Assembly (NCBI GenBank): GCA_964342155.1 | Contig: CAYFEQ010000001.1 | Span: 62,001 to 126,000 of the forward strand | Source: GCA-2701705 sp964342155 | GTDB taxonomy: Bacteria > Pseudomonadota > Gammaproteobacteria > GCA-002705445 > GCA-002716945 | Length of the DNA: 64,000 nucleotides | Reading direction: 5' to 3' | Shown here: positions 44,649-54,772 of the stretch, one piece after another | How positions within the stretch are numbered: position 1 is the stretch's first letter | Layout: each line of letters opens with the position of its first letter | Notes under the pieces: model-generated | The model's input: only the letters and a program-made list of their open reading frames with translations | Told to the model about the DNA's origin: nothing | Databases searched by the model: none | Translations under genes and position numbers: made by a program

Positions 44649-45395
44649 ATGAATAATAGAGAAAAAATTGACTTTATAACTAGATGGATTTCAAATTATG
44701 TTACTAATATGCAAATTCCTGCAAAAACATTAGTCATTGGTATATCTGGAGGTATTGATTCTGCTCTAACGAGTACTCTTTGTGCATTAACAGGCATAAA
44801 AACTATTGCTGTAAGGATGCCAATTATAGATAGCAGTAATATAGGTAGCATTAATCATAGTAATTGGTTAGATAAAAATTTTAATAATATAGAAGTACGC
44901 GAAATAGATTTAACCACAATGTTTAAAGAGTTTTCTAATATTACTAAAAAAGAAAACTTTAAAAGTGAATTGGGTTATGCAAATTCAAAATCTAGACTTC
45001 GTATGATAACCCTATATCAGATAGCAGCATCAACGAAGGGTTTAGTTGTTGGAACTGGAAATAAAGTAGAAGACTTTGGAGTAGGTTTTTTTACAAAATA
45101 TGGTGACGGAGGAGTTGATATATCTCCTATTGCTGATCTGACTAAATCACAAGTAAAAGAATTAGCAATGGAACTGAATATTTTAGATGAAATTATTACC
45201 GCTAAACCAACAGATGGATTATGGGACGATGGAAGATCTGATGAGGATCAATTAGGATTATCTTATGAACAAATAGAAGATGCAATGAATAATAAAGATA
45301 GTCAATATAAAGAACAGTATGAAAACATAAGAAAAAAAAGTTTACATAAAATGAATTCAATACCAGTGTGTATTATTAAGGAAAAAGATAACTAG
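44649..45395 (+). CDS. nadE: NH3-dependent NAD+ synthetase
   Basis: The 248-residue protein has the PP-loop VIGISGGIDSALTSTL, YANSKSRLRMITLYQIA, VVGTGNKVEDFGVGFFTKYG, and DGLWDDGRSDEDQLG, typical for ammonia-using NadE with no glutaminase domain. It completes NAD synthesis; nadA lies about 9 kb downstream. It appears as a single gene, convergent with bamD. Confidence 0.94.
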   Translation: MNNREKIDFITRWISNYVTNMQIPAKTLVIGISGGIDSALTSTLCALTGIKTIAVRMPIIDSSNIGSINHSNWLDKNFNNIEVREIDLTTMFKEFSNITKKENFKSELGYANSKSRLRMITLYQIAASTKGLVVGTGNKVEDFGVGFFTKYGDGGVDISPIADLTKSQVKELAMELNILDEIITAKPTDGLWDDGRSDEDQLGLSYEQIEDAMNNKDSQYKEQYENIRKKSLHKMNSIPVCIIKEKDN

Positions 45396-45422
45396 TTTTA
45401 AAAAATTTCAAATTTTTGTTAT

Positions 45423-46301
45423 TTAATCTAAGAAAGGTATAAAATCATACCAGGTACCGTCTGACTCATCAACAACTGGAGATTCTATTTCGACTACCGG
45501 CGTTTCTTTTTTAATTTTTATAGGTTTCTTGATATCGGATTGAACAATCTTATAGTTTGGGTAATTTGTTATCAAAACTCTGCTACTATCATAAGCCAAA
45601 TCATAAATTCCTAAATCATTATAACTATCAATTAAAAGAACTAGTCCTTCTTCAGTACTTGGTGTACCCCCAAAGTTTTCTAACATATATTTTACTCTTT
45701 CTATTGCTGCAACATGCGCTAATCTTTTCCTATAGTATTTTGCTATGTATAGTTCATTTGAAGCCATTTTATTTTTTAAATATAATAAACGATTTCTTGA
45801 GTCTTTAGTATATTTGCTGCTTGGGAATTTATTTATGATTAGTGAGAAATCATCAAAAGAATCTCTTAGAGAGGTAACATCATACCTAGAAGTATCTGCA
45901 CCAAGAAATCGAGCTATGACATTTGCACTTTTTTCAAAATTAGCTAAAGCACGTAAGTAATAAGCATAATCAACATTAGGGTGATTTGGGTATAATCTGA
46001 TAAATCTATTGCATTGAATTATAGTTTGATCCTTATCCTCATACTCATAGTGAGCATAAGCTAGATCAAGCATAGCCTGAGTTGCATAAATCCCAAAAGG
46101 ATACCTTGATTCTAAGACTTCAAAATACTTTATTGCATTTACAAAATCACCAGCATTAAGGAATTCTTTTCCATCATTATATATTTGTGCTGGTGTTAAA
46201 CTTTTTGTTGTATCTTCTTCCTTAAGCATCTCATTCCAATATGCGCAACCATTGATTGTAACCGCAAGAGAAATATAGATAAAAAGTACTCTTAGATTCA
46301 T
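45423..46301 (-). CDS. bamD: Outer membrane assembly lipoprotein BamD
   Basis: BamD is an essential lipoprotein of the beta-barrel assembly complex. The 292-residue product has a signal peptide ending in a lipobox (TINGC, Cys at 19) and TPR-like repeats with the marks FEVLESRYPFG, LDLAYAHYEYED, RFIRLYPNHPNVDYAYYLRA and KFPSSKYTKDS. It has a longer C-terminal tail than E. coli BamD. It is divergent from rluD, as in many gammaproteobacteria. Confidence 0.94.
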   Translation of the reverse strand: MNLRVLFIYISLAVTINGCAYWNEMLKEEDTTKSLTPAQIYNDGKEFLNAGDFVNAIKYFEVLESRYPFGIYATQAMLDLAYAHYEYEDKDQTIIQCNRFIRLYPNHPNVDYAYYLRALANFEKSANVIARFLGADTSRYDVTSLRDSFDDFSLIINKFPSSKYTKDSRNRLLYLKNKMASNELYIAKYYRKRLAHVAAIERVKYMLENFGGTPSTEEGLVLLIDSYNDLGIYDLAYDSSRVLITNYPNYKIVQSDIKKPIKIKKETPVVEIESPVVDESDGTWYDFIPFLD

Positions 46302-46340
46302 TTTTTTTACTATAAAATTAGATTAGGTAATCATTATAAC

Positions 46341-47288
46341 ATGAAAAATATAAATTTTTATAAAATTGAAATAGAGCCTGATAAGAATAGAAGACTTGAC
46401 CAAATAATAGCTTCTGAGCTGCCAGAGTATTCTAGATCTAGAATCAAACATTGGATTATTAATAACAACATTACTATAAATGGAAAATCATGCTCTCCTA
46501 AAGATAGAATATCCAGTAAATCTATCATTGAAATCAAAATCTTGGAAAATGAAGAATTAGATATTAAACCTCAAAAAATAGATCTAGAAATCTTATTTGA
46601 AGACAAAGATCTATTAATAGTTAATAAGAAATCTGGCATGGTTACACATACAGCGCCTGGACACTATGATTCAACTTTACAGAATGCATTACTCTATCAT
46701 TACCCTGATTTAAAAAATGTACCAAGAGCAGGAATCATCCATCGATTAGATAAAAACACATCAGGGCTAATAATAATTGCAAGAAATCTAATTTCTCATA
46801 ATTTATTAGTGAATCAAATGAAAAATAAATTAATAAAAAAGAAATATATTGCTTTAGTTACAGGATTGGTTGAAAAAAATCAAATCATTAAAAATAAAAT
46901 CAGTAGACATAGAATTAATAGATTAAAAATGTGTATTTCTGATTCAGGTAAAGAATCAATATCAAAAATTAAAATCATAGAAAGATTTGAAAAAGCATCA
47001 TTTTTAGATATTGAATTAGTAACTGGGAGAACACATCAAATTAGAGTCCATTTATCATCATTAGGGCACCCAATCTTCGGTGATGATTTATATGGTTTTA
47101 AAAAAAATGCCCACAATTATAATAAAAAACTTCTAAATTTTTTAAATTCATACCCATATCATGCTTTACATGCCCAATATTTAAGCCTCAATCATCCTAT
47201 AACTAAAAAAAAGGTTATAATTAATTCTGAAACACCGGAAAGTTTTGTTACCATTAAGTCTTTACTAAATAATTATGGCAAAAGTTGA
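46341..47288 (+). CDS. rluD: 23S rRNA pseudouridine synthase D
   Basis: The 315-residue product has an N-terminal S4 RNA-binding domain (RRLDQIIASELPEYSRSRIK) and a catalytic domain with GIIHRLDKNTSGLIIIAR (catalytic Asp) and ELVTGRTHQIRVHLSSLGHP. The pairing with divergent bamD and downstream pgeF is the usual context. It overlaps pgeF by 14 bases. Confidence 0.95.
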   Translation: MKNINFYKIEIEPDKNRRLDQIIASELPEYSRSRIKHWIINNNITINGKSCSPKDRISSKSIIEIKILENEELDIKPQKIDLEILFEDKDLLIVNKKSGMVTHTAPGHYDSTLQNALLYHYPDLKNVPRAGIIHRLDKNTSGLIIIARNLISHNLLVNQMKNKLIKKKYIALVTGLVEKNQIIKNKISRHRINRLKMCISDSGKESISKIKIIERFEKASFLDIELVTGRTHQIRVHLSSLGHPIFGDDLYGFKKNAHNYNKKLLNFLNSYPYHALHAQYLSLNHPITKKKVIINSETPESFVTIKSLLNNYGKS

Positions 47289-48003
47289 AACTAAAGAAAT
47301 TTTATGGAATGCTCCTGAGAATATCAAGGCCTATATTACTACTCGTATAGGTGGATATAGTAAGGATAGATATGCATCATCTAATATGAGTTTAGATGTA
47401 GGAGATCTTAAATCTTCAGTTGTAAAAAATAGAGAAGATATACAGAAGACACTTGAACTTCCTTCAGAACCATCATGGATGAAACAAATTCATGGCACGA
47501 ATATTCAATATTTAAAAGCACCCAGAAAAAATATAATTTGTGATGGATCTTATACTGACCAACAGGGTGTTGTATGCGCTGTATTATCAGCAGATTGTTT
47601 ACCAATTATGATGTGTGATAGGTTTGGAAAAAAAGTTGGCGTATTACATGTAGGATGGAGAGGACTGGACAAAGACTTAATTCAAAAATATATAAAAAGA
47701 TTCAAAGTTGAGCCAGAAGACTTATGTGTTTGGATAGGGCCATCAATCAGTCCTCATAATTATATAGTTAGAGAGGATGTTTATTCAAAGTTAAAAAAAA
47801 TTTCTCCAAAAATATTTAAAAGAATTGATGATTTACACTGGTCCCTTAATTTATCATTAGCTGCTCAAATAATCTTACGAGGTGCAAGAATTAATAATAT
47901 CTTTGTTGAAAGATTATGCACATATGAAAGCTCAAATTTATATTATTCATTCAGGAGAGATAACGTTACAGGAAGGATGGTTTCTTTAATATGGAAAGTA
48001 TAA
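47275..48003 (+). CDS. pgeF: Purine nucleoside phosphorylase/laccase-domain protein PgeF (YfiH)
   Basis: The 242-residue DUF152 protein has TTRIGGYSKDRYASSNMSL, MKQIHGTN, LSADCLPIMMCD, VGVLHVGWRGL (metal His), WIGPSISPHNYIV and CTYESSNLYYSFRRD. Relatives edit misincorporated L-serine in peptidoglycan precursors or act on purine nucleosides. It follows rluD. Confidence 0.92.
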   Translation: MAKVETKEILWNAPENIKAYITTRIGGYSKDRYASSNMSLDVGDLKSSVVKNREDIQKTLELPSEPSWMKQIHGTNIQYLKAPRKNIICDGSYTDQQGVVCAVLSADCLPIMMCDRFGKKVGVLHVGWRGLDKDLIQKYIKRFKVEPEDLCVWIGPSISPHNYIVREDVYSKLKKISPKIFKRIDDLHWSLNLSLAAQIILRGARINNIFVERLCTYESSNLYYSFRRDNVTGRMVSLIWKV

Positions 48004-48006
48004 AAA

Positions 48007-48921
48007 ATGCTAACTAAAATTAAATCTTTCTTATCTGATACAAAACCAATCCACCTATTAATAGTTTTCCTAATAATAGGTTTATCTTATGGAGCAATTT
48101 CTCTTTATATGAAAATTGCAAAGTTTTCCGCATTTGCAAATAAAACAAAAATTACTGCAGTAAAAATTGATTATATAAAACTTGGAACTGCCAAAAAAAT
48201 TTATCAGACTATATCTACCATAGAGGCACTCCAATCTGTTGAAATAACATCAAAAGTTAATGGAGTTGTAGAAAAGATCAATTTTATTGAAGGTAAAGAA
48301 ATAAAGAAAGGAGATAAAATATTTTCAATCCTATCATCTGACACAGTTGGTAGAATTGAAATCCATGCTCCTTTTGATGGGAAATTAGGCCTTAGTAATG
48401 TAAATATTGGTGATCAAGTTTCAAAAAACCAAATCTTAACAACTTTAGATAATTCTTCAAAAATGAAAATAAAATTTGATCTACCAGAAAATAATTTAAT
48501 TTATATAAAGAAAAATTTATCTTTTGAAGCGACATCAGAAGTCATAAAAGAAAAAATATTTTCTGGAACAATTGACTATATTGATTCAAGAATTGATGAA
48601 CAATCAAGAACTATAAGAGTTTATGCAATTTTAGATAATGAAAATAATATTTTGAAGCCTGGATTATTTATGAAAATTAAATTGGTACTTCAAGAAAAAC
48701 AAAATGCCTTTTTAATCCCAGAAGAAGCATTACTAAGTATCAATAAAAAACATTATGTATATGTTGTTAATAAAGATAACGCTAAAATTAAAGAAGTATC
48801 TATAGGTATCAGAATGAATGAACTAATAGAAATAGAAAATGGACTAGATGTTAATGATAAAGTAATTGTGCTTGGTCATGAAAAACTTAAAGATGGCTCT
48901 AAAATAAAAATTCTAAATTAA
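48007..48921 (+). CDS. RND efflux periplasmic adaptor (membrane fusion protein)
   Basis: The 304-residue protein has an N-terminal membrane anchor (about residues 16-35), a biotinyl-lipoyl-like hairpin region (VEITSKVNGVVEKINFIEGK, then IHAPFDGKLGLSNVNIGDQV), and beta-barrel segments (ILKPGLFMKIKLVL). It links an inner-membrane RND pump to an outer-membrane channel. It is 5 bases ahead of the RND gene. No outer-membrane factor gene is adjacent. Confidence 0.92.
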   Translation: MLTKIKSFLSDTKPIHLLIVFLIIGLSYGAISLYMKIAKFSAFANKTKITAVKIDYIKLGTAKKIYQTISTIEALQSVEITSKVNGVVEKINFIEGKEIKKGDKIFSILSSDTVGRIEIHAPFDGKLGLSNVNIGDQVSKNQILTTLDNSSKMKIKFDLPENNLIYIKKNLSFEATSEVIKEKIFSGTIDYIDSRIDEQSRTIRVYAILDNENNILKPGLFMKIKLVLQEKQNAFLIPEEALLSINKKHYVYVVNKDNAKIKEVSIGIRMNELIEIENGLDVNDKVIVLGHEKLKDGSKIKILN

Positions 48922-48926
48922 TTAAA

Positions 48927-51900
48927 ATGCATATTTCTGAACTTTCCATTAAAAGACCAGTTTTAGCTATAGTTATAAGTTTATTTTTAATATTAATTGG
49001 TCTAGCCTCATACGATAAATTAACAATTAGGGAGTATCCCGATATTGACAACCCTGTTGTTTCCGTTACAACGGTTTATCGTGGAGCATCTTCAGAAATT
49101 ATTGAGCGCGACGTTACACAAGTTATTGAAGAATCAATATCAGGGATATCAGACATTAGAGAAATTTCTTCTGGAAGCAAAAATGAAACATCAACTATCC
49201 GCGTAGAATTTAATCTTGGGAGAGACATGGATGATGCTACTAATGATGTTAGAGATAAAGTTTCTAGAGTTGCTTCTAAATTACCAGAAAACTCTAATCA
49301 ACCTACTGTATCAAAATCTGACTCAGATGCTCGTCAAGCAGTTATGTGGATTGGTTTTACTAGCAATCAGCTGGACAGTATAGAATTAAATGATTATTTA
49401 GAGAGAAATGTTATAGATAGATTATCAATTATTTCTGGTGTTGCTTCAATCATAATAGGAGGTGAACGTAAATATGCCATAAGAGTATGGTTAGATCCCG
49501 ATAAAATGTCAGCTAGACAAGTAACTGTAGATGATATACTTGTCGCAATTAATAAAGAAAATGTAGAAAGGCCAGCCGGTAAAATTGAATCTAGTTTAAG
49601 AGAAATGAATGTACAGGTTGACTCTAAATTGAAAAATTTAGATATGTTTAAACAACTTGTCATTAAAAAGTATGGTGATAGAAAGATCAGGCTAGAAGAT
49701 GTTTCTGATATAGAGATTGGCGCGGAAGATACAAAAGGGTTTTTAAGAGCAAATAAAAAAAATGCAATAGGATTAGGAATTGTCAGACAAACTAAATCAA
49801 ATGTACTGCAGGTTACTAGCTTAGTCAAAAAAGAGCTTGGAGAAATAAAAAGAGCTCTTCCAGATAATATAGAAATGAGTATAGGGTATGATCAATCTAT
49901 TTTTATTGATGAATCAATATCTGAAGTCCAGGTAGCTTTATTCATTTCAATGATAATGGTGATTGCAGTAATTTATTTTTTTCTATTTTCACCTGTAGCA
50001 ACTATTATACCTGCCATTACTATCCCGGTTTCTATTATATCAACATTTTCAATAATACATTTTTTTGGTTTTTCATTAAATGTTTTAACTTTTCTTGCCC
50101 TTGTGCTTGCAATAGGATTAATTGTGGATGATTCAATTGTTGTTTTAGAAAATATAAAAAGAAGAATAGAAGACGGGGAAGATTCCTATCAAGCATCAAT
50201 TAATGGAGCCAAACAAATTACATTTGTTGTTATTGCCACAACTGTTGTTCTTGTGAGTGTTTTTTTACCATTATCCTTTATGGGAGGTAAAACTGGAAGA
50301 TTATTTATTGAATTTGGAGTTGTTCTATCATTTGCAGTTATATTTTCTAGCCTAATAGCTTTGACACTTACCCCTATGTTATGTTCTAAAATAATGAAAC
50401 ATGATTCACATAGCAATCAAGAGCCTGAAATCATAACAAAGTTTAAAAAATTTTATGAGAAATCTCTAAAGTCTTCACAAAATAATGTAAATCAAGTTTA
50501 TATGTTCTCAGGAATAGTTATTTTAATTGCTATAATTTTATATCAATTTATTGCTAAAGAATTAGCTCCAACTGAAGATAGAGGGATATTTATAATATCT
50601 GTGCAAGGACCTGAAGGTTCAACCTTGAAGTATACAGATAAAATTGTTAAAGAGGTAGAGAATGAATTGCAGCCATATGTGGATAACAATGAGATTAAAA
50701 CATTGTTTTCTATTGTTGCGCCAGGATTTACTGGTCAGGCAGGTGCATCTAATTCAGCATTCTTATTTGCTTCCCTTCAACCATGGGATATTAGAGATAG
50801 ACATCAGAAATCTATCGTAAGAGAGATATTTCCTAAATTGATTTCTATGCCAGGTGCACGCATATTTACAATTAATCCTCCTAGCCTTGGACAAAACCCA
50901 TTTAGATCACCTGTGCAATTAGTTATAAGTGGAGACAATTATGAAGACGTAGGGCAATGGGGTAATGCTTTAAAAAATGAAGTTTCTACTTTAAATCTGC
51001 GTGCTCCAAACATTGATTATACCGTTAATAATCCTAGGTTAAATTTAAAAATTAATAGAGAGAAAGCGTCAGAACTAGGTATATCAGCTGAACAATTAAC
51101 AAAAACAATTGAAACACTCTTTGCATCAAATAGAATCACTACTTTTTCAGACAGAGGTTTGACTTACAATGTAATCCTTCAAGCTAAAAAAGATTATCGT
51201 CTCAATAAAAATAGTTTTGATAATGTATTTCTGAAATCTTCAAAGTTTAATAAATTGATACCACTATCCAATTTTGTTTCATTTGAGGAAACATCAGTAA
51301 GCACAGAATTAAAAAGGATAAATAGAATGCCATCAACCGTTCTGTCAGCTTCATTGATACCAGGTTATCCTCTTGGAGATGCTTTGGAGGATATTACTAA
51401 TCTTTCTAAAGAAGTCCTGCCGATTAATGCAAGATTATCTTACACTGGAGCATCTAAAGAATATTTTGAATCTGGTAATAAACTTGAACTAACAATACTT
51501 TTTGCGATCTTAGTTGTTTATCTAGTTTTGGCAGCACAATTTGAAAGCTTCAGAAACCCGCTCACAATAATGCTCACAGTACCAATTGCTATGACAGCAG
51601 GTATCTACACACTTTTTGTTACAGGTGCTTCATTAAATGTTTATAGTCAAATAGGATTTTTGATGCTCATAGGGTTAATCACCAAAAATGGTATTTTAGT
51701 AGTCGAATTTGCTAATAAATTAAGAGAGCAAGGATTAAATGTGGAAGACGCTATATATAAATCATCCTTAATAAGATTAAGACCTGTTCTGATGACAACT
51801 ATCTCTACCATGTTTGGGGCAATACCTCTGGTTTTAAGTAGTGGGGCAGGTGCAGAAAGTAGATACTCAATGTCAGCCGTAGTATTTGGTGGAATAACTT

Positions 51901-51971
51901 TGTCTGCATTAATTACTTTATATCTTATACCGGCACTCTATAAATTTATAGAAGCTAAAAGAGAGATTTAA
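48927..51971 (+). CDS. RND-family efflux transporter (HAE1-like)
   Basis: The 1014-residue pump has the RND layout of two six-helix bundles and two large periplasmic loops. Marks are LSIKRPVLAIVISL at the N-terminus, TTVYRGASSEIIERDV, LALVLAIGLIVDDSIVVLEN with proton-relay acidic residues, LTLTPMLCSKI, and the second-half IGLITKNGILVVEFANK. The substrate is unknown. It is fully formed and co-transcribed with the adaptor. Its 3' end overlaps convergent cytochrome genes by 4 bases. Confidence 0.93.
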   Translation: MHISELSIKRPVLAIVISLFLILIGLASYDKLTIREYPDIDNPVVSVTTVYRGASSEIIERDVTQVIEESISGISDIREISSGSKNETSTIRVEFNLGRDMDDATNDVRDKVSRVASKLPENSNQPTVSKSDSDARQAVMWIGFTSNQLDSIELNDYLERNVIDRLSIISGVASIIIGGERKYAIRVWLDPDKMSARQVTVDDILVAINKENVERPAGKIESSLREMNVQVDSKLKNLDMFKQLVIKKYGDRKIRLEDVSDIEIGAEDTKGFLRANKKNAIGLGIVRQTKSNVLQVTSLVKKELGEIKRALPDNIEMSIGYDQSIFIDESISEVQVALFISMIMVIAVIYFFLFSPVATIIPAITIPVSIISTFSIIHFFGFSLNVLTFLALVLAIGLIVDDSIVVLENIKRRIEDGEDSYQASINGAKQITFVVIATTVVLVSVFLPLSFMGGKTGRLFIEFGVVLSFAVIFSSLIALTLTPMLCSKIMKHDSHSNQEPEIITKFKKFYEKSLKSSQNNVNQVYMFSGIVILIAIILYQFIAKELAPTEDRGIFIISVQGPEGSTLKYTDKIVKEVENELQPYVDNNEIKTLFSIVAPGFTGQAGASNSAFLFASLQPWDIRDRHQKSIVREIFPKLISMPGARIFTINPPSLGQNPFRSPVQLVISGDNYEDVGQWGNALKNEVSTLNLRAPNIDYTVNNPRLNLKINREKASELGISAEQLTKTIETLFASNRITTFSDRGLTYNVILQAKKDYRLNKNSFDNVFLKSSKFNKLIPLSNFVSFEETSVSTELKRINRMPSTVLSASLIPGYPLGDALEDITNLSKEVLPINARLSYTGASKEYFESGNKLELTILFAILVVYLVLAAQFESFRNPLTIMLTVPIAMTAGIYTLFVTGASLNVYSQIGFLMLIGLITKNGILVVEFANKLREQGLNVEDAIYKSSLIRLRPVLMTTISTMFGAIPLVLSSGAGAESRYSMSAVVFGGITLSALITLYLIPALYKFIEAKREI

Positions 51972-52300
51972 TTTTTAGGTAGAACTTTTAAACCTTTTTG
52001 TTCTGAAAAATATTTGGAAATATCAAGAATATCTTGATCAGATAGTGTAGCTGCAAAACCATTCATTATAGCATTATTTCTTTCGCCATTTTTATAGGCA
52101 TTAAGCGAATGTATAAGATAGTTTTGATATTGACCAGCTAATTTAGGATAGATTATATTTTTTGAATTTCCATCAACGCCATGACATGCTATGCAAGCTT
52201 GAGCCTTCTTTTTGCCATTATCATAATCTCCAGCAGCATGTATAATACTGCTAGATAGAACAATTATTATTAAAGTTAATTTTTTGAGATATTTTATCAT
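51968..52300 (-). CDS. Class I cytochrome c, second of a tandem pair
   Basis: The 110-residue product has a signal peptide, a haem site CIACHGVDGN, PKLAGQYQNYL, and the Met region MNGFAATLSDQDI, as in one half of cytochrome c4 or a c553-type carrier. It overlaps its partner by ATGA. It is likely a periplasmic electron carrier to a terminal oxidase, possibly receiving electrons from Sox (inference). Confidence 0.85.
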   Translation of the reverse strand: MIKYLKKLTLIIIVLSSSIIHAAGDYDNGKKKAQACIACHGVDGNSKNIIYPKLAGQYQNYLIHSLNAYKNGERNNAIMNGFAATLSDQDILDISKYFSEQKGLKVLPKN

Positions 52301-52617
52301 TCTATTGACTCAAAATATTTTGCAATTTGGTTGATGTCTTCATCAGTTAAACCTTTTGCATTTGCATGCATTGTATTATGCTTTCTTTCCATCTGCTGGT
52401 AGGACTTTAAGGCCAATTTAATATATTCGGAGTGTTGTCCGCCAAGTTTAGGAACTTTGTATGTAGGATAGATATTGTTATAACCAGGTATGGCATGACA
52501 GCCTAGACAGGTTTCAGATTTTTGTTTCCCAACTATAATATCTGTGTCAGCTGAGACGTTTGTTATTCCAGTGATTATTAAAAAAGCTAATAGTTTGATT
52601 GATTTTGAAAATTTCAT
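52297..52617 (-). CDS. Class I cytochrome c, first of a tandem pair
   Basis: The 106-residue product has a signal peptide (cleavage near residue 23), CLGCHAIPGYNN as haem site, PKLGGQHSEYIKLAL, and MHANAKGLTDEDI with the distal Met. It resembles the N-terminal half of dihaem cytochrome c4; with the downstream gene it looks like a c4 split in two. It is divergent from the FmdB-like gene. Confidence 0.85.
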   Translation of the reverse strand: MKFSKSIKLLAFLIITGITNVSADTDIIVGKQKSETCLGCHAIPGYNNIYPTYKVPKLGGQHSEYIKLALKSYQQMERKHNTMHANAKGLTDEDINQIAKYFESIE

Positions 52618-52717
52618 ATAATAAATTAGTCAGCATTATAGCACTAAATTTATAATAGATAAAACGACAATTTTTTATATAATGATGACATTTATCAAGC
52701 TATAATTAATTTAGGTT

Positions 52718-52960
52718 ATGCCGATATATGAATATAAGTGCCAGGTATGTGGTTCTATCTTTGAGATATTTCAGAAAGTATCTGATCAAAAATTAAACAA
52801 GATAACTTGCAAAGCGTGTAACAAGGTAACTAATGTGGAGAAGATAGTATCTACATCTGGATTTAGACTAAAAGGTTCTGGTTGGTATGTGACAGATTTT
52901 AAAAATAAAGGTAAACAACCTAAAGTCGAAGGAAAGAATCAAACAAAAACACCAAAATAA
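52718..52960 (+). CDS. FmdB-family zinc ribbon protein
   Basis: The 80-residue protein begins MPIYEYKCQVCGSIFEI and has a second Cys pair (CKACN), forming a zinc ribbon. FKGSGWY-like FRLKGSGWYVTDFK follows, as in the FmdB regulatory family. It precedes aspS by 5 bases, a conserved pairing in gammaproteobacteria. Function unproven. TATAAT-like sequences occur in the 100-base divergent gap upstream (52651, 52678, 52701). Confidence 0.88.
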   Translation: MPIYEYKCQVCGSIFEIFQKVSDQKLNKITCKACNKVTNVEKIVSTSGFRLKGSGWYVTDFKNKGKQPKVEGKNQTKTPK

Positions 52961-52965
52961 TTATA

Positions 52966-54732
52966 ATGAAAGAATATTTATGTTCCGATATAGATGAATC
53001 GCTTTTAAATAAAGAAATAACTGTATGCGGCTGGGTTGCTACCAGGAGGGATCATGGAGGTGTAATTTTTTTAGATTTGAGAGATTACTCAGGTATCCTA
53101 CAACTTGTCTTTCATCCAGATAATAAATCTATTTTTGAAACAGCAGAGAGCATTAGAAGTGAATATGTTTTGCAGGCCACAGGTATTGTTTCTAAAAGGT
53201 TAGAAGGCACAATTAACAAAGATCTAAAAACTGGAAAGATTGAAATTGATGTCAAATCAATTACAATTTTGAATAAATCTAAAACACCACCCATTCAAAT
53301 TAATGATAATGAATTAAATGAAGAGCAACGTTTGCAATATCGATATTTAGATATTAGAAGTGATTATATGCAAAAGAATCTAAGATTTAGATCAAAACTA
53401 ATTGCTACAATAAGAAATTTTTTTTATGAAAAAGATTTTGTTGATGTGGAAACACCAATATTAACTAAAACCACTCCTGAAGGAGCTAGAGACTACCTAG
53501 TGCCAAGTCGAATACATGCTAATAAGTTTTTTGCTTTACCTCAATCACCTCAATTATTTAAACAAACACTCATGATTGGAGGATTTGATAAATATTTTCA
53601 AATTGCTAAATGCTTTAGAGATGAAGATCTCAGAGCAGATAGACAACCGGAGTTTACTCAATTAGATCTAGAAATGTCATTCATTGATGAAAAAGACATT
53701 ATGAATTTATGTGAGGAGCTCTTTAAAAAAATTTTTTCTGAATTGATGGATAAAAACCTTCTTATAACATTTCGTCAAATGCAATTTACTGACTCTTTAA
53801 GAAATTATGGGTGCGATAAACCAGATATGAGAAATCCACTCATTTTACATGAAATTAAAGATATAGTAAGCAATGTTGAATTCAAAGTATTTTCTAATCA
53901 TGCCAACAAAGAAGAATCACGGATTGTGGCGTTAAATGTACCTAATGGCTCTTCACTCAGCAATAAACAGATAGAGGATTATACAGATTTAGTTAAAAAG
54001 TTTGGAGCAAAGGGTTTAGCTTATATTAAATGTAAAGATGTCTCTGATTTAGACAAAGGACTTGAATCACCCATTAAAAAATTTTTAAGTAAAGATGTTT
54101 TACAAAAAATACTTGATATCACAGATGCAAAAAATAATGATTTACTATTTTTTTCAGCCGATACTAGAGAAATTGTCAATGAGTCTATGTCTTCTTTAAT
54201 TAAATGCCTAGGAACTGATCTAAAATTATTAAAAGATTCTTGGGAGTTCGTTTGGATTACTGGATACCCTTTATTTGAAAAAGAGCCTAAGACAAATAGT
54301 TTAACATCTGTCCATCACCCTTTCACATCACCTATTGATTTTGGTGATATTGATAAAAAAGACTCTTTATCTATTGAATCAAGAGCATATGATCTTATTT
54401 TAAATGGTAATGAGATAGGTGGAGGATCAATAAGAATTCATTCAAAAGACATACAAATTAAAGTTTTTTCATTACTGGGAATTGAAAAAGATGAGATGAA
54501 TAAAAAATTTGGCTTCTTTTTAAATGCATTAGATTATGGCTGCCCACCTCATGGAGGGATTGCCTTCGGTATAGATAGAATTGTCATGATTTTACTTAAA
54601 CTTGACTCAATCAGAGATACAATTGCTTTCCCAAAAACTCAATCAACATCATGTATGTTAACAGAAGCTCCATCAGAAGCAGATGCGAAACAACTGAAAG
54701 AGCTATCATTGAAAACAATTAAGAATAATTAA
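52966..54732 (+). CDS. aspS: Aspartyl-tRNA synthetase
   Basis: The 588-residue class II synthetase has an N-terminal OB-fold (CGWVATRRDHGGVIFLDLRD), motif 2 (CFRDEDLRADRQPEFTQLD), a bacterial GAD insertion domain, and motif 3 (GGIAFGIDRIVMILL). The length is typical of bacterial AspRS. FmdB, then aspS, nadA, yebC and ruvC run in one direction. Confidence 0.97.
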   Translation: MKEYLCSDIDESLLNKEITVCGWVATRRDHGGVIFLDLRDYSGILQLVFHPDNKSIFETAESIRSEYVLQATGIVSKRLEGTINKDLKTGKIEIDVKSITILNKSKTPPIQINDNELNEEQRLQYRYLDIRSDYMQKNLRFRSKLIATIRNFFYEKDFVDVETPILTKTTPEGARDYLVPSRIHANKFFALPQSPQLFKQTLMIGGFDKYFQIAKCFRDEDLRADRQPEFTQLDLEMSFIDEKDIMNLCEELFKKIFSELMDKNLLITFRQMQFTDSLRNYGCDKPDMRNPLILHEIKDIVSNVEFKVFSNHANKEESRIVALNVPNGSSLSNKQIEDYTDLVKKFGAKGLAYIKCKDVSDLDKGLESPIKKFLSKDVLQKILDITDAKNNDLLFFSADTREIVNESMSSLIKCLGTDLKLLKDSWEFVWITGYPLFEKEPKTNSLTSVHHPFTSPIDFGDIDKKDSLSIESRAYDLILNGNEIGGGSIRIHSKDIQIKVFSLLGIEKDEMNKKFGFFLNALDYGCPPHGGIAFGIDRIVMILLKLDSIRDTIAFPKTQSTSCMLTEAPSEADAKQLKELSLKTIKNN

Positions 54733-54772
54733 TTGATTGGATAACAATCATATATGACAATATATAGACGAA

